From: Cryobacterium sp.
Lineage (GTDB): Bacteria; Actinomycetota; Actinomycetes; Actinomycetales; Microbacteriaceae
Direction: 5' to 3'
NCBI GenBank assembly: GCA_014376815.1
Contig: JACMQV010000207.1
Span: 1-36,520 of the forward strand
Length of the DNA: 36,520 nucleotides
This document shows, one piece after another, positions 24,751 to 33,960 of this stretch. A model generated the notes under the pieces. It did no database searches. It worked only from the letters and a program-made list of their open reading frames with translations, and had not been told where the DNA came from. The translations under genes were made by a program, and so were the position numbers. Numbering within the stretch: position 1 is the first letter of the stretch; every line of letters starts with the position of its first letter.

Positions 24751-25319
24751 CGTGCACCCCCGTCGGAACGCTCGGACCGCTCGGAACGCTCGGAACGCTC
24801 GGCACCGTCAGGGGCCCTCGCGGCGCGCGCTCCGTCGTCCGGGGGCGCGCCGTCGTCCTCGTCCTCGTCCTCGTCGTCCTCATGCTCGGCGTCCTCGTCG
24901 AGCGAGGCCTGCACTGCCGCCTCGTCGTCGCTGGATGATCTGAAATCCCGCTGGTTCTGGCCGGGAGGCTCGGTGGCGTGCTCATCGGTGAGGTTGTCGC
25001 CCTCGTCGCCGAGCTGCGCCAGCCACCAGGAACGATAGATGAGCGCCAGCAGGAGGGCCGTGATCCCGAAGTTGATGACGATCGCGGTCAGCATCAGCAC
25101 CTGCGGCATCGGGTCGACCATGGTCAGGTCCCGGGCCGTGCCGGTGATGATCGGGGAGGTGCCGGGCCGGCCGCTCATGATGAAGATCAGCAGGTTGGTG
25201 GCGTTGCCGACCAGCACGAACCCGATCAGAACCCGGGTCAGGCTTCGCTCGAGCATGATGTAGACGCCGGCCGCGTACAGCACGGCCATGACGAAGACGA
25301 GGGTCAGGGACGCGCTCAC
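24747..25319 (-). CDS. mrpC: Mrp Na+/H+ antiporter subunit C with acidic tail
   Basis: This is a NuoK-like three-helix subunit: residues 1-105 cover the whole family domain (RVLIGFVLVGNATNLLIFIMSG, then PMPQVLMLTAIVINFGITAL). It is unusual in carrying about 85 further residues: a Glu/Asp block (DEDAEHEDDEDEDEDDG) and a final ERSERSERSERSDGGAR repeat. Family members are usually 110-130 residues. The GTG start at 25319 overlaps the mrpAB stop in GTGA. Confidence 0.92.
   Translation of the reverse strand: MSASLTLVFVMAVLYAAGVYIMLERSLTRVLIGFVLVGNATNLLIFIMSGRPGTSPIITGTARDLTMVDPMPQVLMLTAIVINFGITALLLALIYRSWWLAQLGDEGDNLTDEHATEPPGQNQRDFRSSSDDEAAVQASLDEDAEHEDDEDEDEDDGAPPDDGARAARAPDGAERSERSERSERSDGGAR
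24763..24798. repeat. 9-bp tandem repeat at the mrpC 3' end
   Basis: TCGGAACGC occurs four times in a row (24763, 24772 with one change, 24781, 24790). It encodes the ERS repeats at the MrpC C-terminus on the - strand. Confidence 0.85.
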
Positions 25320-28273
25320 GGAACCACCTCGGTCCGGGGCAGGGGCTCGGCGGCGGTCTCGGCGGCGGTCGGGTCGTCTCCGGACGGCGTCTCCTGGTGC
25401 GGTGACGGCGCCTCGCCGGCATCGCTCTGCCGGTCGATCTCGCTGCCGAGGCTGCGCAGGATGTCCAGCACGAGCCCGATCACGACCAGGTACACCCCGA
25501 TGTCGAAGATGGTCGAGGTGCCGAACGAGAGGGCCCCGAGCACCGGGACCTCCGCGCTGAAGTACGCCGACTCGAGGGGGATCCCGGTTAAGAAGAGCGA
25601 CCCGACGGCCGAACCGACGGCCAGGATGACGCCGAGGCCGAGGATCTTGCCGGGGTCCACCGGCACGGCCTCGCCCAGTTCGTAGCGGCCTCCGGCCAGG
25701 TACCGGGCCACGAGGGCGAGGCCCGCGAGCAGGCCGCCTGCGAAGCCGCCGCCGGGGGCGTTGTGGCCGGCGAAGAGCAGGAAGACGGAGACGACGATCG
25801 CCGGGTGGAAGAGCAGGCGCACGAGCACCTCGACCAGGATGGACCGATCCGGTGCGGGAATGGTGCGCCCGGCCAGGAGCCAGGACTGGCGCGAGACCGC
25901 GTGCCCGGCGGAGGACGCGTGCGGGTCGGCGACGACGCGGCGGCGGTTCCGCGGCGACCGCTGGGTGCGGGAACCCTTCAGTCGGGGCAGCGTTACGTTG
26001 CGCCCGGAAACGAAGAGCAGGCTGGCCACCCCGGTCGCCACGACGATCAACACGGAGATCTCCCCCATGGTGTCCCAGGCACGGATATCCACCAGAACCA
26101 CGTTGACGATGTTGGTGCCGTGCGCCTCCTCGGCCAGGCGCGGCAGCTCCGCGGAGATGCTCTCGGCCTGCCGCGCGCCGAGGGCGATCACGCCGATGGT
26201 TCCCATCACGGCGCCCACCAGCATCCCGATCAGCGCGCGGCGGCGGCGGTGCTGCGGCCGGTTGTGCTGCGCGATCCGGGTGGGCAGACGGCGCAGCACG
26301 AGCACGAACACGACCAGCGTCATCGTTTCGACCAGCGCCTGGGTGAGGGCGAGGTCGGGGGCTCCGTGCAGGGCGAACAGCGCCACGAGGCCGTAGCCGG
26401 TGACTCCCGCGAGCAGCACCGACGTCATCCGCTGGCCGACCCGTGCGGCCGCGATCGCCGCGATGCCCATGATCAGGGCGATCACCACCTGGGCCGGGTA
26501 GTCCCACGGCACCACGGCGTCGGGCCAGGTGCGGTTGACCAGTGCCGCGAAACCGAGCGCAAGCACGAAGACCACCAGGATCGTGGAGAGGTACTGCGGC
26601 AGCCCGCCGCGCTGCGCGAAGCGAGTGAGGCGGGCCGCGGCCCGGTCGATGCCGCGCACGGTCACGCCGTAGCCGTGGCCGGCGTCGACCCAGGCCGGCA
26701 CGGTGGCCTGCAGGAGTGCGACCCGTCGGCGCGTGGCGAACATCATCGCGCCGAGGAGAACCACGGCCACGCTGATCAGCAGGGCCGGCTCGAGACCGTG
26801 CCAGAGCGCGAGGTGGTAGTCGCCGCCGCCGACCGTGTCGGCGTAGGCCGCCAGGAACGGGTCGAGCCGGGCGCTCAGCGGGCCGAGCAGCACGGTGGCT
26901 GCGGCAAGCACGGCGGGGGCCAACAGGACATCCCACCGGTCCGGGTGCAGCGCTGTGGCGGCCATCGTCGGCCGGGTCCCGAACGCTCCCCAGATGAAAC
27001 GGATGCTGTACGCCACCGTGAGCACCGAGCCGATGCCCGTGCCGGCCAGGGCGATCCAGCCCCAGCCGTCGCCGGCCAGCCCGGCCTCCAGGAACGCGGT
27101 GAACACGGCCTCCTTGGCGACGAATCCGAGCAGGGGCGGCAGGCCCGCCATCGAGCCGGCGGCGATCACGGCGATAGCCAGCAGCGCGGGCTGACTGCGG
27201 GCGAGACCGGACAGCCGGCGCAGGTCGCGGGTGCCGGCCCGGTGGTCGATGATCCCGACGACGAGGAACAGGGTCGCCTTGTAGAGCGCGTGGGCGAGCA
27301 GCAGCGCCACCCCGGCGAGCGCGGCGTCCCGGGTTCCGAATCCGACCACGACCATCAGGAACCCGAGCTGGCTGACCGTCCCGTAGGCCAGCAGCAGTTT
27401 GAGGTCGTGCTGCCGGAGCGATCGCCACGCGCCGACGAGCATGGTCCAGACGCCGATGGTCACAAGCACCGGCAGCCAGCCGTCCGTGTCGGCATAGCCG
27501 GGGGCGAGCCGGGCGACCAGGTAGATGCCGGCCTTGACCATGGCGGCCGCGTGCAGGTAGGCGCTGACCGGGGTCGGAGCGGCCATCGCCGCGGGCAACC
27601 AGAAATGGAAGGGGATCAGCGCCGACTTGGACAGGGCGCCGACGAGGATGAGCAGCACCGCCCAGGTCACCGCGGGACCGGAGACCGGTTCGGCGACGAT
27701 CACGGCCAGGGACGTCGTTCCCGCCGCGACGGAGAGCACGACGACGCCCACCAGCATGGCCAGCCCGCCGAACGTTGTCACCAGGAGCGCCTGCAGGGCG
27801 GCTCCGCGGCTCGCCCGTCGGCTCGTGTAGTGCCCGATCAGGAGGTAGGAGAGCACGCTGGTGATCTCCCAGAAAATGAACATCACCACGATGTCATCGG
27901 CGGTCACCAGCCCGTACATGGTTCCGGCGAAAGCCAGCAGGAGGGCGGCGAACCGGCCGAGGGAGGGCTCGTCGGCGGCGAAGTAGCGGGCGCAGTAGAC
28001 CAGGACCAGCGCGCCGACCCCGGTCACGATCAGAGCCAACAGCCAGGCCAGGGTGTCGACGCGGAAGGAGAGGGAGATGCCCAGCGTCGGGATCCACGGG
28101 ATGCTCTCGGTCACCGAGTTTCCCGCGGTCACGGCCCCGGTCTGGCCGACGGTGTACGCGAAGGCGCCCGCCGGCAGGAGGGCGATCAGGTAGAAAACCC
28201 GCACCGAGAGGAGTCGGGTGAGGAGCGGGGTGAGAGCGGAGAGGACGCAAAAAGCCAGCAGGATTGTCGCCAT
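25316..28273 (-). CDS. mrpA: Mrp Na+/H+ antiporter subunit A-B fusion
   Basis: This 985-residue protein joins the large MrpA subunit to an MrpB domain (about 811-950: FHPAIVVSVFLLFAGHNAPG, then GTSTIFDIGVYLVVIGLVLDI). It therefore belongs to the group 2 Mrp layout. Antiporter residues are E136 in FIFWEITSVLSYLLIGHY, K216 in ALSKSALIPFHFWLPAAM, and K247 in HAAAMVKAGIYLVAR. About 20 helices are expected. The complex exchanges Na+ (or K+) for H+ and supports pH and salt tolerance. GGGAGG precedes the ATG. It is the first gene of mrpA-C-D-E-F-G. Confidence 0.95.
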   Translation of the reverse strand: MATILLAFCVLSALTPLLTRLLSVRVFYLIALLPAGAFAYTVGQTGAVTAGNSVTESIPWIPTLGISLSFRVDTLAWLLALIVTGVGALVLVYCARYFAADEPSLGRFAALLLAFAGTMYGLVTADDIVVMFIFWEITSVLSYLLIGHYTSRRASRGAALQALLVTTFGGLAMLVGVVVLSVAAGTTSLAVIVAEPVSGPAVTWAVLLILVGALSKSALIPFHFWLPAAMAAPTPVSAYLHAAAMVKAGIYLVARLAPGYADTDGWLPVLVTIGVWTMLVGAWRSLRQHDLKLLLAYGTVSQLGFLMVVVGFGTRDAALAGVALLLAHALYKATLFLVVGIIDHRAGTRDLRRLSGLARSQPALLAIAVIAAGSMAGLPPLLGFVAKEAVFTAFLEAGLAGDGWGWIALAGTGIGSVLTVAYSIRFIWGAFGTRPTMAATALHPDRWDVLLAPAVLAAATVLLGPLSARLDPFLAAYADTVGGGDYHLALWHGLEPALLISVAVVLLGAMMFATRRRVALLQATVPAWVDAGHGYGVTVRGIDRAAARLTRFAQRGGLPQYLSTILVVFVLALGFAALVNRTWPDAVVPWDYPAQVVIALIMGIAAIAAARVGQRMTSVLLAGVTGYGLVALFALHGAPDLALTQALVETMTLVVFVLVLRRLPTRIAQHNRPQHRRRRALIGMLVGAVMGTIGVIALGARQAESISAELPRLAEEAHGTNIVNVVLVDIRAWDTMGEISVLIVVATGVASLLFVSGRNVTLPRLKGSRTQRSPRNRRRVVADPHASSAGHAVSRQSWLLAGRTIPAPDRSILVEVLVRLLFHPAIVVSVFLLFAGHNAPGGGFAGGLLAGLALVARYLAGGRYELGEAVPVDPGKILGLGVILAVGSAVGSLFLTGIPLESAYFSAEVPVLGALSFGTSTIFDIGVYLVVIGLVLDILRSLGSEIDRQSDAGEAPSPHQETPSGDDPTAAETAAEPLPRTEVVP

Positions 28274-28372
28274 GCGGCCTCCCGGCTCTCTCGCTGAGTG
28301 TCGAACTCGAGTCTAACCGAGCAGTCCCCGGCCACAGCCCGGCTCGTGGTATGCACCCCCGTCGGGGGGCGA

Positions 28373-28378
28373 TAGTGT
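28373..28378 (+). promoter_or_regulatory. Possible -10 of the amino-acid permease gene
   Basis: TAGTGT lies 31 nt before the start codon, just after a CCCCC-GTC-GGGGG hairpin (28356-28368). No good -35 is seen. The 136-nt gap also holds the divergent mrp promoter, which I could not place. Confidence 0.3.
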
Positions 28379-28409
28379 TGGCCAAAACCGGATCTATCGG
28401 AAGAGCCCC

Positions 28410-30035
28410 ATGACGAGTGCACACCGGGGGCCTGAGCTTCCCTTGAAACATGAACACCACGAGTATCACGGTCGTGGCACGGAGACCCCCTTCGAGCACA
28501 TCTCGGACGCCGTCAACGTCCACGAGGACGAGGGGCTGCACAAGGGCCTCAAGGCCCGGCAGGTGCAGATGATCGCGATCGGCGGTGCCATCGGCACCGG
28601 ACTGTTCCTCGGTGCGGGCGGTCGCCTCGCCAGTGCGGGCCCGTCCCTCGTGTTCGTGTACGCGATCTGCGGTTTCTTCGCGTTCCTGATCCTCCGCGCC
28701 CTCGGCGAGCTGGTGCTGCACCGCCCCTCGTCGGGCTCCTTCGTCTCCTACGCCCGCGAGTTCTTCGGCGAGAAGACGGCGTTCGTCACGGGCTGGCTCT
28801 ACTGGCTCAACTGGGTGATGACCGCCATCGTAGACGTCACCGCCGTGGCCCTCTACATGAACTTCTTCGCCCGCTACTGGGCGCCGTTCGGAGACGTGCC
28901 GCAGTGGCTCTACGCACTCATCGCCCTGGCGGTCGTGCTCTGCCTGAACCTCTTGTCGGTGAGCGTGTTCGGCGAACTGGAGTTCTGGTTCGCCCTGATC
29001 AAGGTGCTCGCCATCGTGACATTCCTGCTGGTGGGCACCTGGATGGTCATCTTCGGAACGCCCATCCCCGGGCAGGAGGCCGGTTTCAGCCTCATCGCCG
29101 ACAACGGCGGCTGGTTGCCGAACGGGGTGATCGCATCCGTGCTGGTCGTGCAGGGCGTCGTGTTCGCGTACGCGTCCATCGAACTGGTCGGCACGACCGC
29201 CGGGGAGACCGAGAACCCGGAGAAGGTGATGCCGAAGGCCATCAACACCGTCATCGTGCGCATCGCCGTGTTCTACGTCGGCTCGATCCTGCTCCTGTCG
29301 CTGTTGCTGCCGTACACCGCGTACAAGGCCGGCGAGAGTCCGTTCGTGACGTTCTTCGGCACCATCGGCATCGACGGCGTCGACGTGATCATGAACCTCG
29401 TGGTGCTCACCGCCGCCCTCTCCTCCCTCAACGCGGGGCTGTACTCGACCGGGCGCATCCTGCGCTCGATGTCGCTGGCCGGCTCCGCGCCGCGGTTCGC
29501 CGGCAAGGTGAGCCGCACGGGCGTGCCGTTCGGCGGCATCCTGCTCACCGCCGTGGTCACCCTGCTCGGCGTCGGACTGAACGCGGTCGTGCCTGACGCG
29601 GCGTTCGAGATCGTGCTGAACATGGCCGCAATCGGAATCATCAGCGCCTGGGGCATGATCGTGCTCTGCCAGCTGCGCCTGCACGCCTGGTCGAAGCTGG
29701 GCATCCTCGAACGGCCGGCGTTCCGGATGTTCGGGGCCCCGTACACGGGCTACGCCAGCCTGGCCTTCCTCGTCGCGGTGCTCGTGCTGATGGCCTTCGA
29801 CTGGCCGGTCGGCACGCTCACGATCAGCTCGCTCGTGGTCATCATCCCGCTGCTCATCGTCGGCTGGTACGCCTGCCGCGGGCGCATCCTCGAGATCGCG
29901 GCCGCCCGGGAGGGATTCACCGGCCAGATGCCGATCATCCCCAACCGTCCGCTCGCCGACCGGGCGCGCGACGCCGACTCGACGAACACCGACCCGCGGA
30001 ACACCGACCCGCGGAACACCGACCCGCGGGAATAG
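28410..30035 (+). CDS. Amino-acid permease, APC superfamily (AnsP-like)
   Basis: This is a 541-residue, 12-helix transporter. The N-terminal cytosolic tail is histidine-rich ([18 protein letters not shown]). The first membrane segment carries the APC motif [17 protein letters not shown] (57-73). [25 protein letters not shown] (helix 6 and following loop) places it in the amino acid transporter (AAT) group with AnsP, GabP, CycA and Lys[23 protein letters not shown] suggests an L-asparagine permease, though substrate assignment is tentative. GGAAGAG precedes the ATG. The C-terminus ends in three NTDPR repeats. Confidence 0.87.
   Translation: MTSAHRGPELPLKHEHHEYHGRGTETPFEHISDAVNVHEDEGLHKGLKARQVQMIAIGGAIGTGLFLGAGGRLASAGPSLVFVYAICGFFAFLILRALGELVLHRPSSGSFVSYAREFFGEKTAFVTGWLYWLNWVMTAIVDVTAVALYMNFFARYWAPFGDVPQWLYALIALAVVLCLNLLSVSVFGELEFWFALIKVLAIVTFLLVGTWMVIFGTPIPGQEAGFSLIADNGGWLPNGVIASVLVVQGVVFAYASIELVGTTAGETENPEKVMPKAINTVIVRIAVFYVGSILLLSLLLPYTAYKAGESPFVTFFGTIGIDGVDVIMNLVVLTAALSSLNAGLYSTGRILRSMSLAGSAPRFAGKVSRTGVPFGGILLTAVVTLLGVGLNAVVPDAAFEIVLNMAAIGIISAWGMIVLCQLRLHAWSKLGILERPAFRMFGAPYTGYASLAFLVAVLVLMAFDWPVGTLTISSLVVIIPLLIVGWYACRGRILEIAAAREGFTGQMPIIPNRPLADRARDADSTNTDPRNTDPRNTDPRE
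29985..30029 (+). repeat. 15-bp tandem repeat at the permease 3' end
   Basis: AACACCGACCCGCGG occurs three times without change, encoding [15 protein letters not shown] directly before the stop. Identical units suggest recent slippage. Confidence 0.9.
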
Positions 30036-30095
30036 CCGGGCGCCTGGTCGCACTTCGCCGCGCCCAAGAAGCCCCTGAGCGAGACGACGGCGCGG

Positions 30096-31439
30096 TCAGG
30101 CGGCGCGGCGGCGGGTGACGGCGTGACTGACGATGACGAGCACGAACGCCAGCGCCAGGATGCCGATGTAGGCCAGCGGCACTGCGGCCATTCCCACGGT
30201 GTTCAGCAGGGCGGCCCCGAACAGGGCGCCGCCGCCGATTCCGGCGTTGAACGCCGTGGTGTAGATGGCGCTCGCGGTGTCACGGATGCGCCGCGAGGCC
30301 GTGCGCAGCAGCCGCGTCTGCAGCAGCGGCGGCAGCGTGCCGAAGGCCAGGCCCCACAGCACGAAGGCGGCGATGGCCACCGGCAGCGTCGACGCGAAGA
30401 GGGCGAGAACACTGACGCTGATCGCGGAGACCGCGATGCCGATCACCAGTCCCAGCTGGGGCCGGGGGGCGAAGACGGTGCCGGAGAGGACCAGCCCGAC
30501 CGCGCCGGCGATGCCGTAGGCGAACAGGAGCGGCGCGACGGCCGCGCCGTCCACGCCCAGCGCGTCGATCAGGAACGGGGCGATGTAGGTATAGAAGGTG
30601 TAATGCCCGACCATGGTCAGGGCCGTGATGGAGCAGAGCAGGATCACGGCCGGCATTGTCGGGTCCCGGCGCGGTTCGGCCGCGGCTCCGGGCGCGGGCA
30701 CGACGGCAGAGCCTGCCGAAGCGAGTCCGGCCGGATCGGCTGCTTCCGCGGCGAGTTCGGCGAGCGCGGCCGCGTCGGCCGTCTCGGCATCCGTCTGTCG
30801 GGCGCCGTAGTGCGAGACGTGCGGCAGGAAACGCCAGACGACGACGGCGCCGACGAGCATCAGCACGGCGAGGGCGATGAAGGAGAGCCGCCAGCCGAGC
30901 AGGTGGCCGGCCGCGGTGGCCAGCGGAACGCCGAGCACGAACGCGAGGGTTCCGCCGGAGACGGTGATCGCCACGGCCCGGCCGATCTGCTCCCGCGGTA
31001 CCAGGTGCGCCGCATAGGCGCCGACGACGGCCCAGAACAGGCCGTGCGCCATGCCACCGAGGATGCGGCCACCGACCATGAAGGCGTAGTTCGGGGCGAC
31101 CGCGGTGAGCACGTTGCTGACGGCCAGCACGACCAGCACGAGCACGATCAGGCCGTGCCGGGGCAGCCGGCGGGTGAGATGGGCCAGGGAGGTGCTGGTG
31201 AGCACCACGGTGAAGGCGAACCAGGAGACGAGCAGCCCCACCTGGGCCTCGCTGACGCCGAGGGCCCGGCTCATGTCCGGCAGCAGGCCGGTCGGCAGCA
31301 TCTCGGAGGTCACCGACAGGAAGACGGCGGCGGCGAGGGCGATCAGTCCCACCCACGGGAAGGGACCCGGCGCCCCGGGGCGGTCCTTCCCGTCGGACGG
31401 GGCGAACGGGGGCAGTGCGATAGGCGCGGTGAATGTCAT
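30096..31439 (-). CDS. MFS transporter, sugar/drug efflux type
   Basis: This is a 447-residue, 12-helix exporter of the DHA1/arabinose-efflux group. Visible marks are SEMLPTGLLPDMSRALGVSEAQVG (helix 1-2 region), HLTRRLPRHG (MFS motif A-like loop), and GGRILGGMAHGLFWAVVGAY. The central loop (about 213-255) is low-complexity Ala/Glu/Pro. The N-terminus has 25 soluble residues. The start at 31439 has no clear ribosome-binding site or TAnnnT box. The substrate is unknown. It is convergent with the permease gene and divergent from purU. Confidence 0.85.
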   Translation of the reverse strand: MTFTAPIALPPFAPSDGKDRPGAPGPFPWVGLIALAAAVFLSVTSEMLPTGLLPDMSRALGVSEAQVGLLVSWFAFTVVLTSTSLAHLTRRLPRHGLIVLVLVVLAVSNVLTAVAPNYAFMVGGRILGGMAHGLFWAVVGAYAAHLVPREQIGRAVAITVSGGTLAFVLGVPLATAAGHLLGWRLSFIALAVLMLVGAVVVWRFLPHVSHYGARQTDAETADAAALAELAAEAADPAGLASAGSAVVPAPGAAAEPRRDPTMPAVILLCSITALTMVGHYTFYTYIAPFLIDALGVDGAAVAPLLFAYGIAGAVGLVLSGTVFAPRPQLGLVIGIAVSAISVSVLALFASTLPVAIAAFVLWGLAFGTLPPLLQTRLLRTASRRIRDTASAIYTTAFNAGIGGGALFGAALLNTVGMAAVPLAYIGILALAFVLVIVSHAVTRRRAA

Positions 31440-31600
31440 GGTGGCTGTGGCTCACAGACGGGAACAGTGGCGCCCGCCGCATCACGCCGCGGGGCCGGTC
31501 CGGATCGACTGCGCGCCGACGTGCGCGCCCGGGGCCGACGTGCTGCGCCGACCACGTCCCAGCCTAGCCGACCGGTGGCCGCGGCGGCCAGGGAGGCCGG

Positions 31601-31606
31601 TAGCCT
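31601..31606 (+). promoter_or_regulatory. -10 box for leaderless purU
   Basis: TAGCCT, then six bases, then the ATG at 31613; no Shine-Dalgarno sequence. Confidence 0.55.
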
Positions 31607-31612
31607 AGTCGG

Positions 31613-32485
31613 ATGACTTCTTCTCTGTCGCCGAACCCGCGCCACCACTGGGTGATCACTCTCGTCTGCGTCGACCGGCCGGGAATCGTGCACGCGATCA
31701 GCGGCGCCATCGTGCGGGCCAGGGGCAACATCACCGAGAGCCAGCAGTTCGCCAGTGCCGACACCGGCCGGTTCTTCATGCGCCTGCAGGTGGAGTCCCC
31801 CGCCCCGCGCGAGGAGCTCGAGCAGGAGCTCGCGCCCGTGGTGGCGCACTTCGTGATGACCTCGACCCTCGACGTGGTGGGGCGCCCGGTGCGCACGCTC
31901 GTGCTCGCCTCGACGGCCGGCAACTGCGTGAACGACATGCTGTTCCGCCAACGCGGCGGCCAGCTCCCGATCGAGGTTCCCCTGGTGCTCAGCAACCACG
32001 GCACGCTGCGCGACCTGGTCGGCTTCTACGGCGTGCCGTTCGAGTCACGGCCGGTGACGGATGCCGCGAGCCGGGCGGCCTTCGAGGCGCGCGTGATCGA
32101 GGCGCTCGACGAGCACGACATCGAGCTGGTCGTGCTCGCCCGGTACATGCAGATCCTCTCCCCCGAGCTCTGCACGCAGCTCGAGGGGCGAGCCATCAAC
32201 ATCCACCACTCCTTCCTGCCCGGGTTCAAGGGGGCCAACCCCTACAAGCAGGCCCACGCCCGGGGTGTGAAGCTGATCGGCGCCACCGCCCACTTCGTCA
32301 CCGGCGACCTCGACGAGGGCCCGATCATCGAGCAGAACGTCGTTCGCGTGGACCACTCCCGCACGCCGGCCGAGCTCGTCGCCATCGGGCAGGACGAGGA
32401 GAGCCGCACCCTGACCCAGGCGGTCACCTGGTTCGCCGAGCACCGGGTTCTGCTCGACGGCGCCCGCACCATCATCTTCAAGTAG
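31613..32485 (+). CDS. purU: Formyltetrahydrofolate deformylase PurU
   Basis: PurU hydrolyses 10-formyl-THF to formate and THF, balancing the folate pool and feeding formate to purine synthesis. The 290-residue protein has an N-terminal ACT domain (about 12-85, LVCVDRPGIVHAISGAIV) and a formyltransferase domain with catalytic N196, H198 and D234 (NIHHSFLPGF; HFVTGDLDEGPII). Length and motifs are typical. It is functionally linked with glyA-folD in this window but not in an operon with them. Its start lacks a leader, so no riboswitch is possible in the 5' UTR. Confidence 0.96.
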   Translation: MTSSLSPNPRHHWVITLVCVDRPGIVHAISGAIVRARGNITESQQFASADTGRFFMRLQVESPAPREELEQELAPVVAHFVMTSTLDVVGRPVRTLVLASTAGNCVNDMLFRQRGGQLPIEVPLVLSNHGTLRDLVGFYGVPFESRPVTDAASRAAFEARVIEALDEHDIELVVLARYMQILSPELCTQLEGRAINIHHSFLPGFKGANPYKQAHARGVKLIGATAHFVTGDLDEGPIIEQNVVRVDHSRTPAELVAIGQDEESRTLTQAVTWFAEHRVLLDGARTIIFK

Positions 32486-32501
32486 CCGCCGGCACCCTCG
32501 G

Positions 32502-32507
32502 TAGGAT
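32502..32507 (+). promoter_or_regulatory. -10 box for leaderless DUF2568 gene
   Basis: TAGGAT ends 7 nt before the GTG at 32515, which decides that start over the ATG at 32506 that overlaps the box. Confidence 0.5.
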
Positions 32508-32514
32508 GGGGCAG

Positions 32515-32865
32515 GTGACCGATACGAGCGCGAAGACCAGCCCCAACGACATCATGCGATTCCTGCTCGAATTGTTCGCGTTCATCAGCCTCGGCATCTG
32601 GGGCTTCCTGGCGTGGCCGCTGCCGTGGCCCGGCGTCGTCGTCGGCATCGTCGCACCGGCCTTCGCGATCCTGCTCTGGGCCCTGTTCCGTTCCCCGAAG
32701 GCCGTGTTCCAGCTCGACCCGTTCGGCAAGGCCGTCGTGGAGATCTGCGTCTTCGGCGCCGCAGCCCTGGCCTGGTGGGACCTCGGCCTGCCGCCGGTCG
32801 GCGTGGTCTTCGCCGTCGTCGCCACCGTCAGCGGCGTCATCTCCGGCCGCTCGGAACTGCGCTAA
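32515..32865 (+). CDS. DUF2568 (YrdB-like) small membrane protein
   Basis: This is a 116-residue protein with four hydrophobic helices: FLLELFAFISLGIWGFLAW, VVVGIVAPAFAILLWALF, VVEICVFGAAALAWW and GVVFAVVATVSGVISG. The pattern FLLELFAFISLGIWGF and a Pro-Lys-Ala loop resemble the DUF2568/YrdB family, whose function is unknown. The GTG start fits the upstream TAGGAT as a leaderless start. It follows purU by 29 nt but appears to have its own promoter. Confidence 0.75.
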   Translation: MTDTSAKTSPNDIMRFLLELFAFISLGIWGFLAWPLPWPGVVVGIVAPAFAILLWALFRSPKAVFQLDPFGKAVVEICVFGAAALAWWDLGLPPVGVVFAVVATVSGVISGRSELR

Positions 32866-32991
32866 CCGCGTCCGCCCGTCCGGCACCGGCCCAGCGCCAT
32901 CGGTACCGACTCGAGCTCCAGCTGGTGGAACGCCCGCGCGCCGGGACCATTGGCCCTGTCGACGCCTGACCGTTCGGAGCAGTGTCGCCGT

Positions 32992-33960
32992 ATGAACGAG
33001 TTCGCCCCGGTTCGCCTGACCCGGCTCAGGAAGCGGTTCGGCCGGGGCCTCGCTCTCGACGGAGTCGACCTCAGCCTCGAGCCCGGCGAGGTCTTCGGCT
33101 ACCTCGGACCGAACGGTGCGGGGAAGACGACCACGATCCGTCTGCTGCTGGGGATGCTCAGACCGACCTCCGGCCAGGCGGAGGTCTTCGGCCTGGACTC
33201 GTGGCGCCAACCGGTCGCCGTGCACCGCCTGGTCGGGTACGTTTCCGGAGAATCGGCGCTCTACGGTCGTCTCACCGGCCGGCAGCACATCGCCTTCTTC
33301 GGTCACCTCCGCGGCCGAGATGACCGAGCAGTCGCCACCGCACTGGCCGCCCGCCTCGACGTCGACCTCGGTCGACCGGCGCGGACGCTGTCCCGCGGCA
33401 ACCGGCAGAAACTCGCGATCGTGCTGGCGGTCATGTCCGCGCCCCGGCTGCTGATCCTCGACGAACCCACCAGTGGACTCGACCCGCTCGTGCAGCAGGA
33501 GTTTCACGCCCTGCTCGGCGAGTACACCAGGGCGGGCGGCACCGTGCTGTTCTCGTCGCACGTGCTCGGGGAGGTGCAGCGGGTGGCCGACCGCATCGGC
33601 GTCATCCGACGCGGACGGCTGATCGCGGTCGAGCGGCTCCAGGAGCTCCGCGCCCGGTCGCTGCAGCGGATTCGGGCGAGTTTCGTGGAGGAGGTGTCGG
33701 GCGAGGACTTCGCCGGGATCCGGGGCGTGCAGGACCTCGTGATCGGCGACCGGAGCCTGAGCTGCAGCGCACCGCAGTACGCCCTCGACGCGCTGCTGAA
33801 ACAGGTGTCCCGCCGGTCGGTGATCGATTTCGAATGCGCCGAAACAGACCTCGAGGAGACATTCCTGTCCTATTACGGGCCGGGCGACACCGACGCGGAC
33901 TCCGACGCGCACCACGACGCAGACCACGAAGCACCCGGCGGTGGGAGCGATGCTGGTTAG
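32992..33960 (+). CDS. ABC exporter ATP-binding protein
   Basis: This 322-residue ATPase belongs to the ABC-2/DrrA-like exporter group. Walker A is GPNGAGKT (39-46). The signature is altered to LSRGN (133-137) instead of LSGGQ. Walker B is LLILDEPTSGLDP (153-165), with switch H190 in FSSHVLGEVQRVADR. The C-terminal extension after 220 is typical of this group. It ends in an unusual Asp/His-rich tail (about 297-322, DTDADSDAHHDADHE). GGAG lies 12 nt before the ATG. The stop overlaps the permease gene. Confidence 0.9.
   Translation: MNEFAPVRLTRLRKRFGRGLALDGVDLSLEPGEVFGYLGPNGAGKTTTIRLLLGMLRPTSGQAEVFGLDSWRQPVAVHRLVGYVSGESALYGRLTGRQHIAFFGHLRGRDDRAVATALAARLDVDLGRPARTLSRGNRQKLAIVLAVMSAPRLLILDEPTSGLDPLVQQEFHALLGEYTRAGGTVLFSSHVLGEVQRVADRIGVIRRGRLIAVERLQELRARSLQRIRASFVEEVSGEDFAGIRGVQDLVIGDRSLSCSAPQYALDALLKQVSRRSVIDFECAETDLEETFLSYYGPGDTDADSDAHHDADHEAPGGGSDAG

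Noticed and set aside
25763-28297. 844-codon + strand open frame opposite mrpA
   Set aside because: Antisense artefact of GC-rich codons; His/Gly/Arg/Gln-rich low-complexity translation, fully covered by the well-supported MrpA-B protein.
28356-28369. CCCCC-GTC-GGGGG hairpin before the permease
   Set aside because: Very short and in G/C-rich DNA; expected by chance and too close to the -10 to be a convincing terminator or operator.
27894-30053. 719-codon - strand open frame opposite the permease, running into mrpA
   Set aside because: Same shadow pattern, and it would span two genes and the promoter region between them. The permease on the + strand has intact motifs.
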